This document shows positions 56,222 through 64,000 of a stretch of 64,000 bases of DNA, one piece after another (positions within the stretch are counted from its first letter, which is position 1; each line of letters begins with the position of its first letter). The stretch spans positions 620,001 through 684,000 of the forward strand of contig JAUWGH010000001.1 in NCBI GenBank assembly GCA_030606485.1, read 5' to 3'. The stretch is from Promethearchaeota archaeon. Lineage in GTDB: Archaea > Asgardarchaeota > Lokiarchaeia > Sigyniarchaeales > SOKP01. The notes beneath the pieces were generated by a model. That model was not told the DNA's origin. It saw only the letters and a list, made by a program, of their open reading frames with translations, and did not search any database. Both the position numbers and the translations under genes were made by a program.

Positions 56222-59086
56222 TTAGTTTCTCAATTTTATTCTCTTAGATTTATTAAGAATCGCAATTACTCCTATTCCTGCAAGCAGTGAAATAATGATC
56301 CATCCATCAGGATATCCAGGAATCATGGGAGATGGTTCTTCTTCTTCCTCTTCTTCAGCTGTGATTAAATACAGAATACCATCACAAACTGGCGAAGTTT
56401 CTCCTACTGCATTTCGAAACTTAGCACAGATTGAATATTCCGTATTATTTAGGGATCCTTCTAGATATAACTGTTTTGCTGTAGCATAAGGTTCCCAATC
56501 AGTCCAAGCACCAGTAGTTCCATTTCTAAAGCACATTTCTACTGCTCCATCAGCCGAGAGCGTGAGATTCAATAAGGTAGAATTAGTACTGGCATCTCCA
56601 TTATTTATAATTATGGATGGATTCAATGGTATCGTCAAATATAATATGCTATCACAAACCGGTGTAGTTTCTCCTATTGCATTTCGAAATTTCACATAAA
56701 TTGAATATTGTGTGTTATTTATAGAACCTTCTAAATACAACTGTTTTGCTGTAGCATAAGGTTCCCAATCAGTCCAAGCACCAGTAGTTCCATTTCTAAA
56801 GCACATTTCTGTTGCTCCATACACTGAGAGCGTGAGATTCACCAAGGTAGAATTAGTACTGGCATCTCCATTATTTATAATTATGGATGGATTCAATGGA
56901 GGTATGAATACCAAATATAAAATGCTATCACCGACTGAGGAACTTTCTCCTATTTCATTTCGAAATTTCACATAAATTGAATATTGTGTGTTATTTATTA
57001 AATATTCTAAATATAACTGTTTTGTTGTACTATACGCCTCCCAACTGGTCCAATCACCGGTCGTTCCTTTTCTAAAGCACATTTCTACTGCTCCATCAGC
57101 CGAGAGCGTGAGATTCACAAAGTTAGAACCAAAACTGGCATCTCCATTATTTATAATTATGGATGGATTCAATGGAGGTGTGAATACCAAATATAAAATG
57201 CTATCACCGATTGGGGAAGTCTCTCCCATTGCATTTCGAAATTTCACATAAATTGAATATTCCGTATTGTTTATAGAGCCTTCTAAAACCAACTGTTTTG
57301 CTGTAGCATAAGGTTCCCAACTGGTCCAAGCACCGGTCGTTCCATTTCTAAAGCACATTTCTTCGGCTAAATCCGCCGAGAGCGTGAGAGTCACTAAGGC
57401 ATAATTAGTACAGGCATCTCCATTATTTATAATTATGGATAAATTCAATGGGATGGATATCAAATATAAAATGCTATCACCGATTGGGGAAGTCTCTCCT
57501 ATTGCATTTCGAAATTTCACATAAATTGAATATTCCGTATTGTTTATAGAGCCTTCTAAATACAACTGTTTTGCTGTAGCATAAGGTTCCCAACTGGTCC
57601 AAGCACCGGTCGTTCCATTTCTAAAGCACATTTCTTCGGCTAAATCCGCCGAGAGCGTGAGAGTCACTAAGGCAGAACCAGTACAGGCATCTCCATTATT
57701 TATAATTATGGAGGGAGGTGATATTAATTTTTTATAAAATATATCCTTATCCGTTCCTGAACCGCCATAATCCGTAGAATCATACCACGCAATGTGCACG
57801 TTTCCGGAACCGTCCGCTGCTATTGTTGGATATCTAGAATAACCAGTGCTTTCCGTGGAGACCACCTCGGTCGTGGTCCAGTTCGCCGTGGTCGCGTCCC
57901 AGTACTTATAAAATATATCCCTATCCATTCCCGAACCGCCATAATCCGTAGGATCATTCCACGCAATGTGCACGTTTCTGGAACCGTCCACTGCTATTGT
58001 TGGTTCCTCAGAATAACCAGTGCTTTCCGCGGAGACCACCTCGGTTGTGTTCCAGGCCGCCGTGGTCGCGTTCCAGTACTTATAAAATATATCCCAATCC
58101 GTTCCCGAACCGTTATAATTCGTATAATCATACCATGCAATGTGCACGTTTCCGGAATCGTCCACTGCTATTGTTGGACACCAAGAATCATCAGTGCTTT
58201 CCGTGGAGACCACCTCGGTTGTGGTCCAGGCCGCCGTGATCGCGTACCAGCGCTTATAAAATATATCAGCATCCGTTCCCGAACCGCTATAATCCGTCCA
58301 ATCCATCCATGTCAGGTGCAGGTTTCCGGAATCGTCCACTGCTATTGTTGGATAATAAGAATTATCAGCGCTTTCCGTGGAGACCACCTCGGTTGTGGTC
58401 CAGGCCGCCGTGTTTGCGTTCCAGCGCTTATAAAATATATCATCATCCGTTCCCGAACTGCCATAATCCGTCCGACCCTCCCACGCAATGTGCACGTTTC
58501 CGGAACCGTCCACTGCTATTGTTGGGTCATAAGAAAAATCAGTGCTTTCCGTGGAGACCACCTCGGTCGTGGTCCAGGCCGCCGTGGTCGTGTTCCAGCG
58601 CTTATAAAATATATCAAGATCCGTTCCCGAACCGTCATAATTCGTATAATCATACCATGCAATGTGAACGTTTCCGGAACCGTCCACTGCTATTGTTGGA
58701 TTATAAGATTTATCAGTGCTTTCCGTGGAGACCACCTCGGTTGTGGTCCAGGCCGCCGTGGTTGCGTTCCAGCGCTTATAAAATATATCAGCATCCGTTC
58801 CCGAACCGCCATAATTCGTAGAATCATACCACGCAATGTACACGTTTCCGGAATCGTCTACTGCTATTGTTTGACAAATAGAATCATGAATGCTTTCCGT
58901 GGAGACAACCTCGGTCGTGGTCCAATTCCAAGCAGAAATTTTTAATTCTTCTGAAAAGCTCTCTAAATCTTCGACAACATGATCCTTTAACAAATTGATG
59001 TTATTATAGAGATAAATAGCTGTGAAGCCACTAAAAAAAATGGTCAAAGAGATCAATAAAGCTAATTTAAATTTACTTCGTTTCAT
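56222..59086 (-). CDS. Large exported repeat protein: seven propeller repeats plus five Ig-like repeats, membrane-anchored
   Basis: This is a 954-residue protein with a signal anchor at residues 7-28. Seven 57-residue repeats follow (TTEVVSTES...PTIAVDGSGNVHIAWYD...GTDxDIFYKRWNA), likely a seven-bladed BNR/sialidase-type propeller, and then five 85-90-residue repeats (SIIINNGDA, MCFRNGTTGAWTSWEPY, EYSIYVKFRNAIGETSP) resembling Ig/FN3 modules. The end is a Glu-rich linker, IPGY, one membrane helix and KSKRIKLRN. It would stand on the outer face as an adhesion or recognition protein. No catalytic motif is seen. Confidence 0.82.
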   Translation of the reverse strand: MKRSKFKLALLISLTIFFSGFTAIYLYNNINLLKDHVVEDLESFSEELKISAWNWTTTEVVSTESIHDSICQTIAVDDSGNVYIAWYDSTNYGGSGTDADIFYKRWNATTAAWTTTEVVSTESTDKSYNPTIAVDGSGNVHIAWYDYTNYDGSGTDLDIFYKRWNTTTAAWTTTEVVSTESTDFSYDPTIAVDGSGNVHIAWEGRTDYGSSGTDDDIFYKRWNANTAAWTTTEVVSTESADNSYYPTIAVDDSGNLHLTWMDWTDYSGSGTDADIFYKRWYAITAAWTTTEVVSTESTDDSWCPTIAVDDSGNVHIAWYDYTNYNGSGTDWDIFYKYWNATTAAWNTTEVVSAESTGYSEEPTIAVDGSRNVHIAWNDPTDYGGSGMDRDIFYKYWDATTANWTTTEVVSTESTGYSRYPTIAADGSGNVHIAWYDSTDYGGSGTDKDIFYKKLISPPSIIINNGDACTGSALVTLTLSADLAEEMCFRNGTTGAWTSWEPYATAKQLYLEGSINNTEYSIYVKFRNAIGETSPIGDSILYLISIPLNLSIIINNGDACTNYALVTLTLSADLAEEMCFRNGTTGAWTSWEPYATAKQLVLEGSINNTEYSIYVKFRNAMGETSPIGDSILYLVFTPPLNPSIIINNGDASFGSNFVNLTLSADGAVEMCFRKGTTGDWTSWEAYSTTKQLYLEYLINNTQYSIYVKFRNEIGESSSVGDSILYLVFIPPLNPSIIINNGDASTNSTLVNLTLSVYGATEMCFRNGTTGAWTDWEPYATAKQLYLEGSINNTQYSIYVKFRNAIGETTPVCDSILYLTIPLNPSIIINNGDASTNSTLLNLTLSADGAVEMCFRNGTTGAWTDWEPYATAKQLYLEGSLNNTEYSICAKFRNAVGETSPVCDGILYLITAEEEEEEEPSPMIPGYPDGWIIISLLAGIGVIAILNKSKRIKLRN
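56370..57715 (-). repeat. Five tandem DNA repeats of about 270 nt (Ig-like modules)
   Basis: The phrase GCATCTCCATTATTTATAAT recurs about every 270 nt (near 56592, 56861, 57137, 57412 and 57687), with long runs of identity between units. The two rightmost units are the most alike. This suggests recent unequal crossover or gene conversion within the gene. Confidence 0.85.
57780..58925 (-). repeat. Seven tandem DNA repeats of about 172 nt (propeller blades), GC-rich
   Basis: CGTGGAGACCACCTCGG or a close variant recurs about every 170 nt from 57857 to 58895. The units are clearly richer in G and C than the rest of the window and leave a long open frame on the opposite strand (57794-58945), which is a by-product of the composition. 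Silent positions are conserved between units. Confidence 0.85.
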
Positions 59087-59693
59087 GGATTATTACTCCC
59101 ATAAAAAATTTTCATTGTGTCTTTAAATATATCCTTTTTTTTCATTTATATATTTTTGTCAAATTAACATTGTGTTTATTTTTAATTTACTTCTCTATTA
59201 TCCACAAATTTTTGTTTTTTGCTCATTTTTTATTTATTTGATAAAAATGAGATGTTTTTTCCTCTAATTTGATAAATTTCTCAAATTATATTATCTGATT
59301 ATGAAATTATTAGTAAAATACAGATCAATTTAAGTTTCATATTATACAAAGATAAAATTTAATTTATCTAGAAATTTGTGGAATATGCGTGGATATCATC
59401 AAGTTTAGACGATTATCAAAGTATAAGTGATATAATATATTTTTCTCAGAAATATAAATAAGGGCTGAGGGTTTGAGTTAAATTCAAAGGAACTTATCTC
59501 GTTTCAAATTTTCTTTATCTTTTAAAAGTATGCTAGAAATTTTTTTAGTTCTATTTTGAAATTTCAGCGTGCGTTAATAAAATTTATTAGGAAATTTAAA
59601 TTTCCAATACAAGGGATTAAAACTTTTTGCTGTTCTGCGAAATTATTTAATGCGTTATAAATAATTATTATACTTCTTAATTTTGGGATAATC
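59087..59693. other. 607-base intergenic region, no gene seen
   Basis: The region is very AT-rich and lies between the start of the 954-residue protein gene and the stop of the dehydratase operon. I found no ORF, tRNA or riboswitch-like fold. The only regular structure is a perfect 16-bp palindrome GGAAATTTAAATTTCC at 59590-59605. Confidence 0.5.
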
Positions 59694-60923
59694 TTATCGT
59701 TTTTTACTTTTCTGCAATATTTCCATAAAGCTTTCTAATTTATTTTTGAGTTGTTCTTCATTCATTTTTCTTGGATCGTTCATATCCGATTCAATAACAA
59801 GGGATGGAATACCTTCTTCTTCCATAAGCCGTTGTTTAAGATCATACAGTCCACATGAATTGGGTCGACAGGAAAGATTGTTGTGCAATATTAATCCATC
59901 AATCTTCCACTCCTTTATCACTCTTTTGAACTCCCTCACTCTTGTTTCAAGATCGTATATATACCAGAAAGACAACATAATTTTTGCCATAGCTTTGATT
60001 GGATTATTGATTATATACTCCTTGCTCATTGATGGATCTAAGAATTTCCCAAAAGAATAAGTATAAGGTTCAAATACAATAATTGCTCCCCATTGTTCCA
60101 AGATACCAAAAAATTTTAAATTATACCAGAATGGGATTCCTGAAAAAAGTAGCCGGAATTGTTCGTTCTCTAAGGCCCCGATACCATTATCTACTCTTTC
60201 TTGAGTCTCTTGATACATTTTTTTAAATACTCTAATTGGCTCTTTTAATCCGGGCATAGTAAAAAGTGGAAATATACCACCGAAAGTATCTTTGGTTGAT
60301 ACTGGGCAAGGTATTGTTTTTCTTAATTCAAAAATTTTAATCCAGTATTCACTTAACTCGTAGGAATTAGTAATAACCTCTCTTGATTTTTCTTCATTAT
60401 ATTCTTTTTTAGTTATTTCTGAGATCCAATCCATTAATTCAAGCATCTGTTCTTCTACATATGACTGATAATACTCCTTTTGTTTATTCGTAGTATTGCT
60501 AGTGACATGAGGGACATCAATTATATATAGTGGAACTTTATATCTTTGAGATTGGACTTGAAACCACTTTACATGAGTATCACATATTACATCTGCTGCA
60601 ACCATAAATGTTGGTGGTTTTATTCCACCTAAATCTATAGGTGCATTATTTAACATGGCTCCAACATTAGTTTTAAAATAGGAACATAAATCATAAGAAA
60701 AACCCAAATCTTCAGCAGATTCAATATATTTTTTTGAAACTTTCTGGGCGGCGGAAATAGTAGCTGCATTTTCAGGTAAAATTGGTTGAACGTCAAAAGT
60801 ATAAAGCATCTCGACAGAAGTCCCACTAGTAGCCCATGCCGTAGGGGTTCCATCTCGATAGGCTTGTTCTATAGCTAAATAATGGCGTCCCATTAAATTT
60901 TTAACTTTTAAAGATGAATTCAA
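59694..60923 (-). CDS. 2-hydroxyacyl-CoA dehydratase / benzoyl-CoA reductase-type subunit (HgdB/BcrB-like)
   Basis: This is a 409-residue subunit of the family that uses 4Fe-4S clusters and ATP-driven single electrons to dehydrate 2-hydroxyacyl-CoA or reduce aryl-CoA. It shows FSYDLCSYFKTNVGAM, VAADVICDTHVKWFQ, LHNNLSCRPNSCGLYDLK and a terminal LVIESDMNDPRKMNEEQL. It starts at TTG 60923 as called; a GGAGGT ribosome-binding site inside the previous gene instead points to an in-frame ATA at 60953. It is coupled to the gene at 60950-62011. No activator ATPase (HgdC-like) is nearby. Confidence 0.85.
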   Translation of the reverse strand: MNSSLKVKNLMGRHYLAIEQAYRDGTPTAWATSGTSVEMLYTFDVQPILPENAATISAAQKVSKKYIESAEDLGFSYDLCSYFKTNVGAMLNNAPIDLGGIKPPTFMVAADVICDTHVKWFQVQSQRYKVPLYIIDVPHVTSNTTNKQKEYYQSYVEEQMLELMDWISEITKKEYNEEKSREVITNSYELSEYWIKIFELRKTIPCPVSTKDTFGGIFPLFTMPGLKEPIRVFKKMYQETQERVDNGIGALENEQFRLLFSGIPFWYNLKFFGILEQWGAIIVFEPYTYSFGKFLDPSMSKEYIINNPIKAMAKIMLSFWYIYDLETRVREFKRVIKEWKIDGLILHNNLSCRPNSCGLYDLKQRLMEEEGIPSLVIESDMNDPRKMNEEQLKNKLESFMEILQKSKKR

Positions 60924-60949
60924 TATTTTACTTTTGGGTTTTTGTGCTG

Positions 60950-62011
60950 TTATTTTTTAACACCTCCTAATATTTCTTTAAAAGCTTCGAATTTCGTCGT
61001 GAGTTGGTTATACGAGTCTCTCTTGTATTCTTTTTCTAAAAAAATAAAAGGCATTCCCATTTCTTTAAATGAATCTCTAAAAAAGGGATATTCATAAAGT
61101 AAAGGCTCACAAAACTTTTGAACCAAACATATTACTCCCTGAACTTGATACTTTTTAGCAAGACCTTTAATAAAATCGAACCTCCCCGATGAAGGATGTT
61201 CGGTGGAATAGGGTGGTTTTGATAAATGAAAGTTCGCAATATCTTTTATGGGGTCTCCAGTTATTTCTATTTTATTATGAAAATATCTTGTACCAATGCA
61301 TAAATCGTCAGTAATAATTTCAAAACCTAAGCTTTCTAGATATTTAAGTATTTCTGTATCATCTAAAATAGAGCCGGTTAATAAAATCCTTTTTTTACTA
61401 CCATCAACGTAGGGTAAAGGTTCTTTGATTTCCAACTTTTTTAATTTTTCTTTTAAGTTGTGTAAAACATCCTTTTTATCCGATTTATATGCATTTTTAA
61501 TAATTGCATGAAATTCTGATCCTAACAATAAACCTTTATTTCTATATTCAGAAATCTTTTTTAATAACTTACGAATTTCATTCGTTAAATTTATTGCTTC
61601 ATAAAGTTTTTTATCAGTTATTTCAACTCCAAAATGTTCTTCTAGTTGAAATTTTAATTCTTTTAAGTCATTAATGAAAAATTTTAAAGATAATTTATCT
61701 CGCTTCAATGGTGCATTTAAATAATAATAAAAATCATAGGAAACATGCTCAAACCATATATCATATTCGCGATTTGAACAATCACATGCGTGAGTTATAA
61801 TAATTCCTTTTATTTCTTTATCCAATCCATTTAACCCTCTCTGAAGGCAATTTCTTGCCCAGAAACAATGATTTGGGGGCACGAATTTATTAGCATCCAT
61901 TAGATCAATTGTCGGATCCCCAAAAATTCTATATGGGATTAAATTCGCTGCCATAATTAATTCTTCTGGAGTATTAAAACTTGGATCAATATAACCTATT
62001 TTGTAAGCCAT
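60950..62011 (-). CDS. 2-hydroxyacyl-CoA dehydratase / benzoyl-CoA reductase-type subunit (HgdA/BcrC-like)
   Basis: This is a 353-residue partner subunit of the same family. It has NHCFWARNCLQRG, the HACDCSNREYD cluster-ligand region, KRILLTGSILDD and GVICLVQKFCEPLLYEYPFF, with Cys residues that would hold the 4Fe-4S cluster. The start is ATG 62011. The two genes overlap or nearly touch, as is usual for this heterodimer. The substrate may be a 2-hydroxyacyl-CoA from amino-acid fermentation, in line with the lysine genes at the other end of the window. Confidence 0.87.
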   Translation of the reverse strand: MAYKIGYIDPSFNTPEELIMAANLIPYRIFGDPTIDLMDANKFVPPNHCFWARNCLQRGLNGLDKEIKGIIITHACDCSNREYDIWFEHVSYDFYYYLNAPLKRDKLSLKFFINDLKELKFQLEEHFGVEITDKKLYEAINLTNEIRKLLKKISEYRNKGLLLGSEFHAIIKNAYKSDKKDVLHNLKEKLKKLEIKEPLPYVDGSKKRILLTGSILDDTEILKYLESLGFEIITDDLCIGTRYFHNKIEITGDPIKDIANFHLSKPPYSTEHPSSGRFDFIKGLAKKYQVQGVICLVQKFCEPLLYEYPFFRDSFKEMGMPFIFLEKEYKRDSYNQLTTKFEAFKEILGGVKK

Positions 62012-62197
62012 TTTGTTTTAAATCCATAAATTATTATTTAATTTAACCAAGGTTTAGTTAAATTATGTGATTAAATATTATAAGCTTTTTATTAATCACG
62101 AGAATATTCGCTTGAAATCAACACTTAAAATAAAAAAATATTTAAGTTTTAAAACAAAATACAACTTATAATCTAATCAAATTCAGTCGAAGATATT

Positions 62198-62524
62198 TTG
62201 GACCACGTACAGAATATTCATAATTATTTAGAAAAAGCGACGCATCAGCCAAGTGTAAGGATAAAAATTAAAATCTGGAACACTTACATAGTTGGAAAGA
62301 TAATTGAATTTGATAATCATTTGAATCTTTTATTATCTGATGCAAGAGAAATTTATTTGGGACCAGGGGGACATCGAGAAAAAGAACTTGGAAATATTAT
62401 GATACGTGGTGCAAGCATTATACTAATTGGACAAAAATATGAAACCATAAATCTAAGTGAAGAAAAGATTTCCCAATTGATGGTAGATGAAGATATAAGT
62501 GACAATGGAGGAGCGGAAGATTAA
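62198..62524 (+). CDS. Sm-like archaeal protein (Lsm/SmAP)
   Basis: This is a 108-residue RNA-binding Lsm protein: Sm1 (VRIKIKIWNTYIVGKIIEFDNHLNLLLSDA, residues 20-50) and Sm2 (LGNIMIRGASIILIGQ). Members form six- or seven-membered rings that bind U-rich RNA. The acidic C-terminal tail is about 25 residues. The TTG at 62198 is the only start that leaves a normal N terminus. It is followed 21 nt later by rpl37e, a classic archaeal gene pair. Confidence 0.93.
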   Translation: MDHVQNIHNYLEKATHQPSVRIKIKIWNTYIVGKIIEFDNHLNLLLSDAREIYLGPGGHREKELGNIMIRGASIILIGQKYETINLSEEKISQLMVDEDISDNGGAED

Positions 62525-62545
62525 ATTAAAAGGAGTGAATAAATA

Positions 62546-62746
62546 ATGACAAAAGGAACACCAAGTTTTGGAAAACATAACAAAAGAGCCAGCCACAGAA
62601 TATGCCGTAGATGTGGAAATAGATCTTATCATAGACAGAAAAAAGTTTGTGCAAGTTGTGGCTTCGGAGCGAGCGCTAAATTAAGAAAATTTAATTGGAG
62701 CCGTCACGTAAGAGCTTTTAACGACCAAAAGGCATATCATAAGTGA
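62546..62746 (+). CDS. rpl37e: Ribosomal protein eL37
   Basis: This is a 66-residue protein of the 50S subunit. It opens [28 protein letters not shown], then has CASCGFG, which completes the four-Cys zinc finger, and a basic tail. An AGGAGTG ribosome-binding site precedes the ATG by about 11 nt. It shares an operon with the Lsm gene. Confidence 0.97.
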   Translation: MTKGTPSFGKHNKRASHRICRRCGNRSYHRQKKVCASCGFGASAKLRKFNWSRHVRAFNDQKAYHK

Positions 62747-62811
62747 TTTATTAACTAATTTTTTATTATATTAGACTTTTTATGTTTTATTAAATTCATA
62801 GTGAATATATT

Positions 62812-63345
62812 ATGATAATTGAGAGTCCTCATAGTGGAAAAAAGCCAATTATTCATGAATCGGTATTCATCGCCCCAACTGCAGTAATTATAGGTGATGT
62901 TGAGATTGGAGAGGGATCAAATATATGGTTTGGCGTAGTGTTGCGTGGAGATTGGGGTAGAATTCGAATAGGAAAATTTACTTCAATTCAAGAGAATGTA
63001 ACTGTTCATACCGAAGTCGATAAAGAAGCAATAATTGGAGATAATTGTATTGTTGGACATCATGCGATGATTCATGGACCGTGTGTTATTGAAAATGGAT
63101 GTTTAATAGGAATAGGTTCTAATGTCCTTAATAATTCAAAATTAGGCGAGGGTTGTTTATTAGCTGGTGGGGCGGTTTTAACAAATAAGGAAATACCTCC
63201 AAGAAAATTAGTTGTTGGTATACCTGCTGAGATTAAAAAAGATTTAAAAAGTACTGGAAAGGCATTGGGAGTAATTAATTCAATGGGTTATTATAGAAAC
63301 GGTCAGGAATTCAAAAAATTATTTGAAAAGTTAAGTAAGAAATAA
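62812..63345 (+). CDS. Gamma-carbonic anhydrase-like hexapeptide-repeat protein
   Basis: This is a 177-residue left-handed beta-helix protein of the gamma-CA/YrdA group. The three metal-binding His are present: TVHTE (about 63) and GHHAMIHG (about 83-90). Hexapeptide repeats (IGDNCIVGHHAMIHG, IENGCLIGIGSNVL, LGEGCLLAGGAVL) precede a C-terminal helix. Many members lack measurable carbonic anhydrase activity, so the role (CO2/bicarbonate, or ligand acylation) remains open. Confidence 0.9.
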   Translation: MIIESPHSGKKPIIHESVFIAPTAVIIGDVEIGEGSNIWFGVVLRGDWGRIRIGKFTSIQENVTVHTEVDKEAIIGDNCIVGHHAMIHGPCVIENGCLIGIGSNVLNNSKLGEGCLLAGGAVLTNKEIPPRKLVVGIPAEIKKDLKSTGKALGVINSMGYYRNGQEFKKLFEKLSKK

Positions 63346-63378
63346 TTATAATATTGAATTAACATAAGTTGAAATTTT

Positions 63379-64000
63379 ATGTTATTAAAAGGAAAAAATA
63401 TCGTTATAACAGGTTCAGGGCGGGGTATTGGAAAGGAAGTTGCATTGGCTTGTGCAAGGGAAGGAGCCAATATGGGATTGACATCAAGAACTAGAGAAGA
63501 ATTAGACAATACGAAAAAAGAAATAGAAGATTTAGGAACTGGAGTAAAGGTTGTTATAGTGACTGGGGATATTTCAAAATATGAAGATACTGAGAATATT
63601 TTTAAAAACTTACATAATGAACTTGGTCCATTAGATGGCGTTATTGCAAATGCAGGATATTCGCGTAGAGGTTCTTCAGATACATTTGAAATTATGAAAT
63701 TTCGGCAAATTCTTGATGTAAATATTCTTGGCGTCTATTTTACATTTAGAGCTGCCTTACCACATTTAAGAAAGGATGATAAAAAAAACAAAGCTAGGTT
63801 TATTGTGACTGGGAGTGGTGCTTATCAAACAATAATGCCCTTGTTTGCATCTTATACCGCTAGTAAATGGGGTGTAGTCGGTTTAGTTAAAGCGTTAGCA
63901 GCGGAATATAAAAAAGAGAACATCACCTTTAATATAATATTACCAACAATGGTAGATACACGATTGTTACGTGGAAGAAAAGCGGGGGATGGAAAAAAAG
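63379..64000 (+). CDS. Short-chain dehydrogenase/reductase (partial, 3' end beyond window)
   Basis: The first 207 residues of a classical SDR. It has the cofactor loop VITGSGRGIGKEVALA (about 9-24), the NAG motif in GVIANAGYSRRG, the catalytic Ser in VTGSGAYQT, and YTASKWGVVGLVKALAAE with Tyr-x-x-x-Lys. The substrate is unknown; FabG-like reduction of a 3-oxoacyl group is the commonest role. It begins 33 nt after the gamma-CA gene, so the two may form an operon. The end lies beyond the right edge. Confidence 0.92.
   Translation, partial: MLLKGKNIVITGSGRGIGKEVALACAREGANMGLTSRTREELDNTKKEIEDLGTGVKVVIVTGDISKYEDTENIFKNLHNELGPLDGVIANAGYSRRGSSDTFEIMKFRQILDVNILGVYFTFRAALPHLRKDDKKNKARFIVTGSGAYQTIMPLFASYTASKWGVVGLVKALAAEYKKENITFNIILPTMVDTRLLRGRKAGDGKK

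Noticed and set aside
57794-58945. A 383-codon open frame on the plus strand inside the large repeat protein gene
   Set aside because: It lies antisense to GC-rich tandem repeats, its product is Arg/His/Cys-rich repeats with no recognisable fold, and the minus-strand frame has clear protein repeats. The open frame is a composition effect.
59460-59500. A GAGGGTTTGAGTTAAATTC stretch as part of a tRNA gene
   Set aside because: No acceptor or anticodon stem can be paired around it, and the T-loop consensus is wrong.
59590-59605. Perfect palindrome GGAAATTTAAATTTCC as an operator or terminator
   Set aside because: It lies downstream of the dehydratase operon and far from any start codon, and has no GC-rich stem or U-run. 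In sequence this AT-rich a chance palindrome is plausible.

Overview
The window is AT-rich and gene-dense. It is almost certainly from an Asgard (Lokiarchaeia-like, Promethearchaeota) archaeon. The evidence is the mix of informational archaeal genes (Lsm followed by ribosomal protein L37e, a tRNA-splicing endonuclease subunit, a PIN/PilT-like/KH ATPase, a Ski2-like helicase with C-terminal zinc site, Sir2) with eukaryote-like signalling genes (a Ras/Rab-type GTPase, a divergent DRG/OBG-type GTPase with TGS domain, and at least four proteins with a recurrent longin/roadblock-like domain), plus large exported repeat proteins ending in a shared I-x-G-Y / membrane helix / basic tail. Taxonomy is inferred from gene content only.

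Layout. 1-6.4 kb (minus strand): a lysine-fermentation operon reading kce, methyltransferase, kdd, kamA, kamB-like, kamD (kamD runs off the left edge). 6.5-8.5 kb: a DUF433/DUF5615 toxin-antitoxin-type pair and a class III aminotransferase. 8.7-16.5 kb: folD, a longin-like protein beside a divergent DRG-like GTPase, a longin/coiled-coil protein, a large helicase and a DnaJ-type zinc-finger protein. 16.5-20.2 kb: membrane protein, an ECF transporter S component with two tandem palindromes before it, parvulin, and threonine synthase fused to a winged helix. 20.3-28.5 kb: a Ras-like GTPase behind a 1318-residue receptor-like protein, a PfkB sugar kinase, an exported phospholipase D-like protein and another longin-like protein. 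28.6-29.3 kb: VapBC with a palindromic operator.

29.3-35.3 kb (minus): a six-gene operon of ECF transporter T, fused A1-A2 and S genes preceded by three exported, membrane-anchored proteins resembling redox-cofactor-binding folds. 35.4-39.8 kb (minus): a four-gene operon of a zinc-ribbon membrane protein, a DUF2207-like membrane protein ending in an alternating Cys-Ala tail, a radical SAM/SPASM enzyme and a methyltransferase. This is the best candidate for an undescribed post-translational modification system here. 39.9 kb: Sir2. 40.8-48.5 kb: two modules each pairing a CrtI/RetSat-like FAD oxidoreductase with a GPH/MFS_2 transporter, one also with a ferredoxin reductase.

48.5-51.5 kb: PIN-ATPase, EndA-like subunit lacking the catalytic His, and hydrogenase maturation protease. 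51.6-54.8 kb: tandemly duplicated SBBP beta-propeller membrane proteins, one a frameshifted and deleted pseudogene, the other split by a frameshift. 54.9-59.1 kb: alpha/beta hydrolase, zinc-finger coiled-coil protein and a 954-residue surface repeat protein. 59.7-62.0 kb: two 2-hydroxyacyl-CoA dehydratase-type subunits. 62.2-64 kb: Lsm, L37e, gamma-carbonic anhydrase-like protein and a partial SDR.

Together the catabolic genes point to an anaerobic amino-acid fermenter with B12- and radical-SAM-dependent metabolism, hydrogenase maturation, and an elaborate exported surface coupled to small-GTPase-type signalling. I saw no tRNA, rRNA, CRISPR array or insertion sequence.
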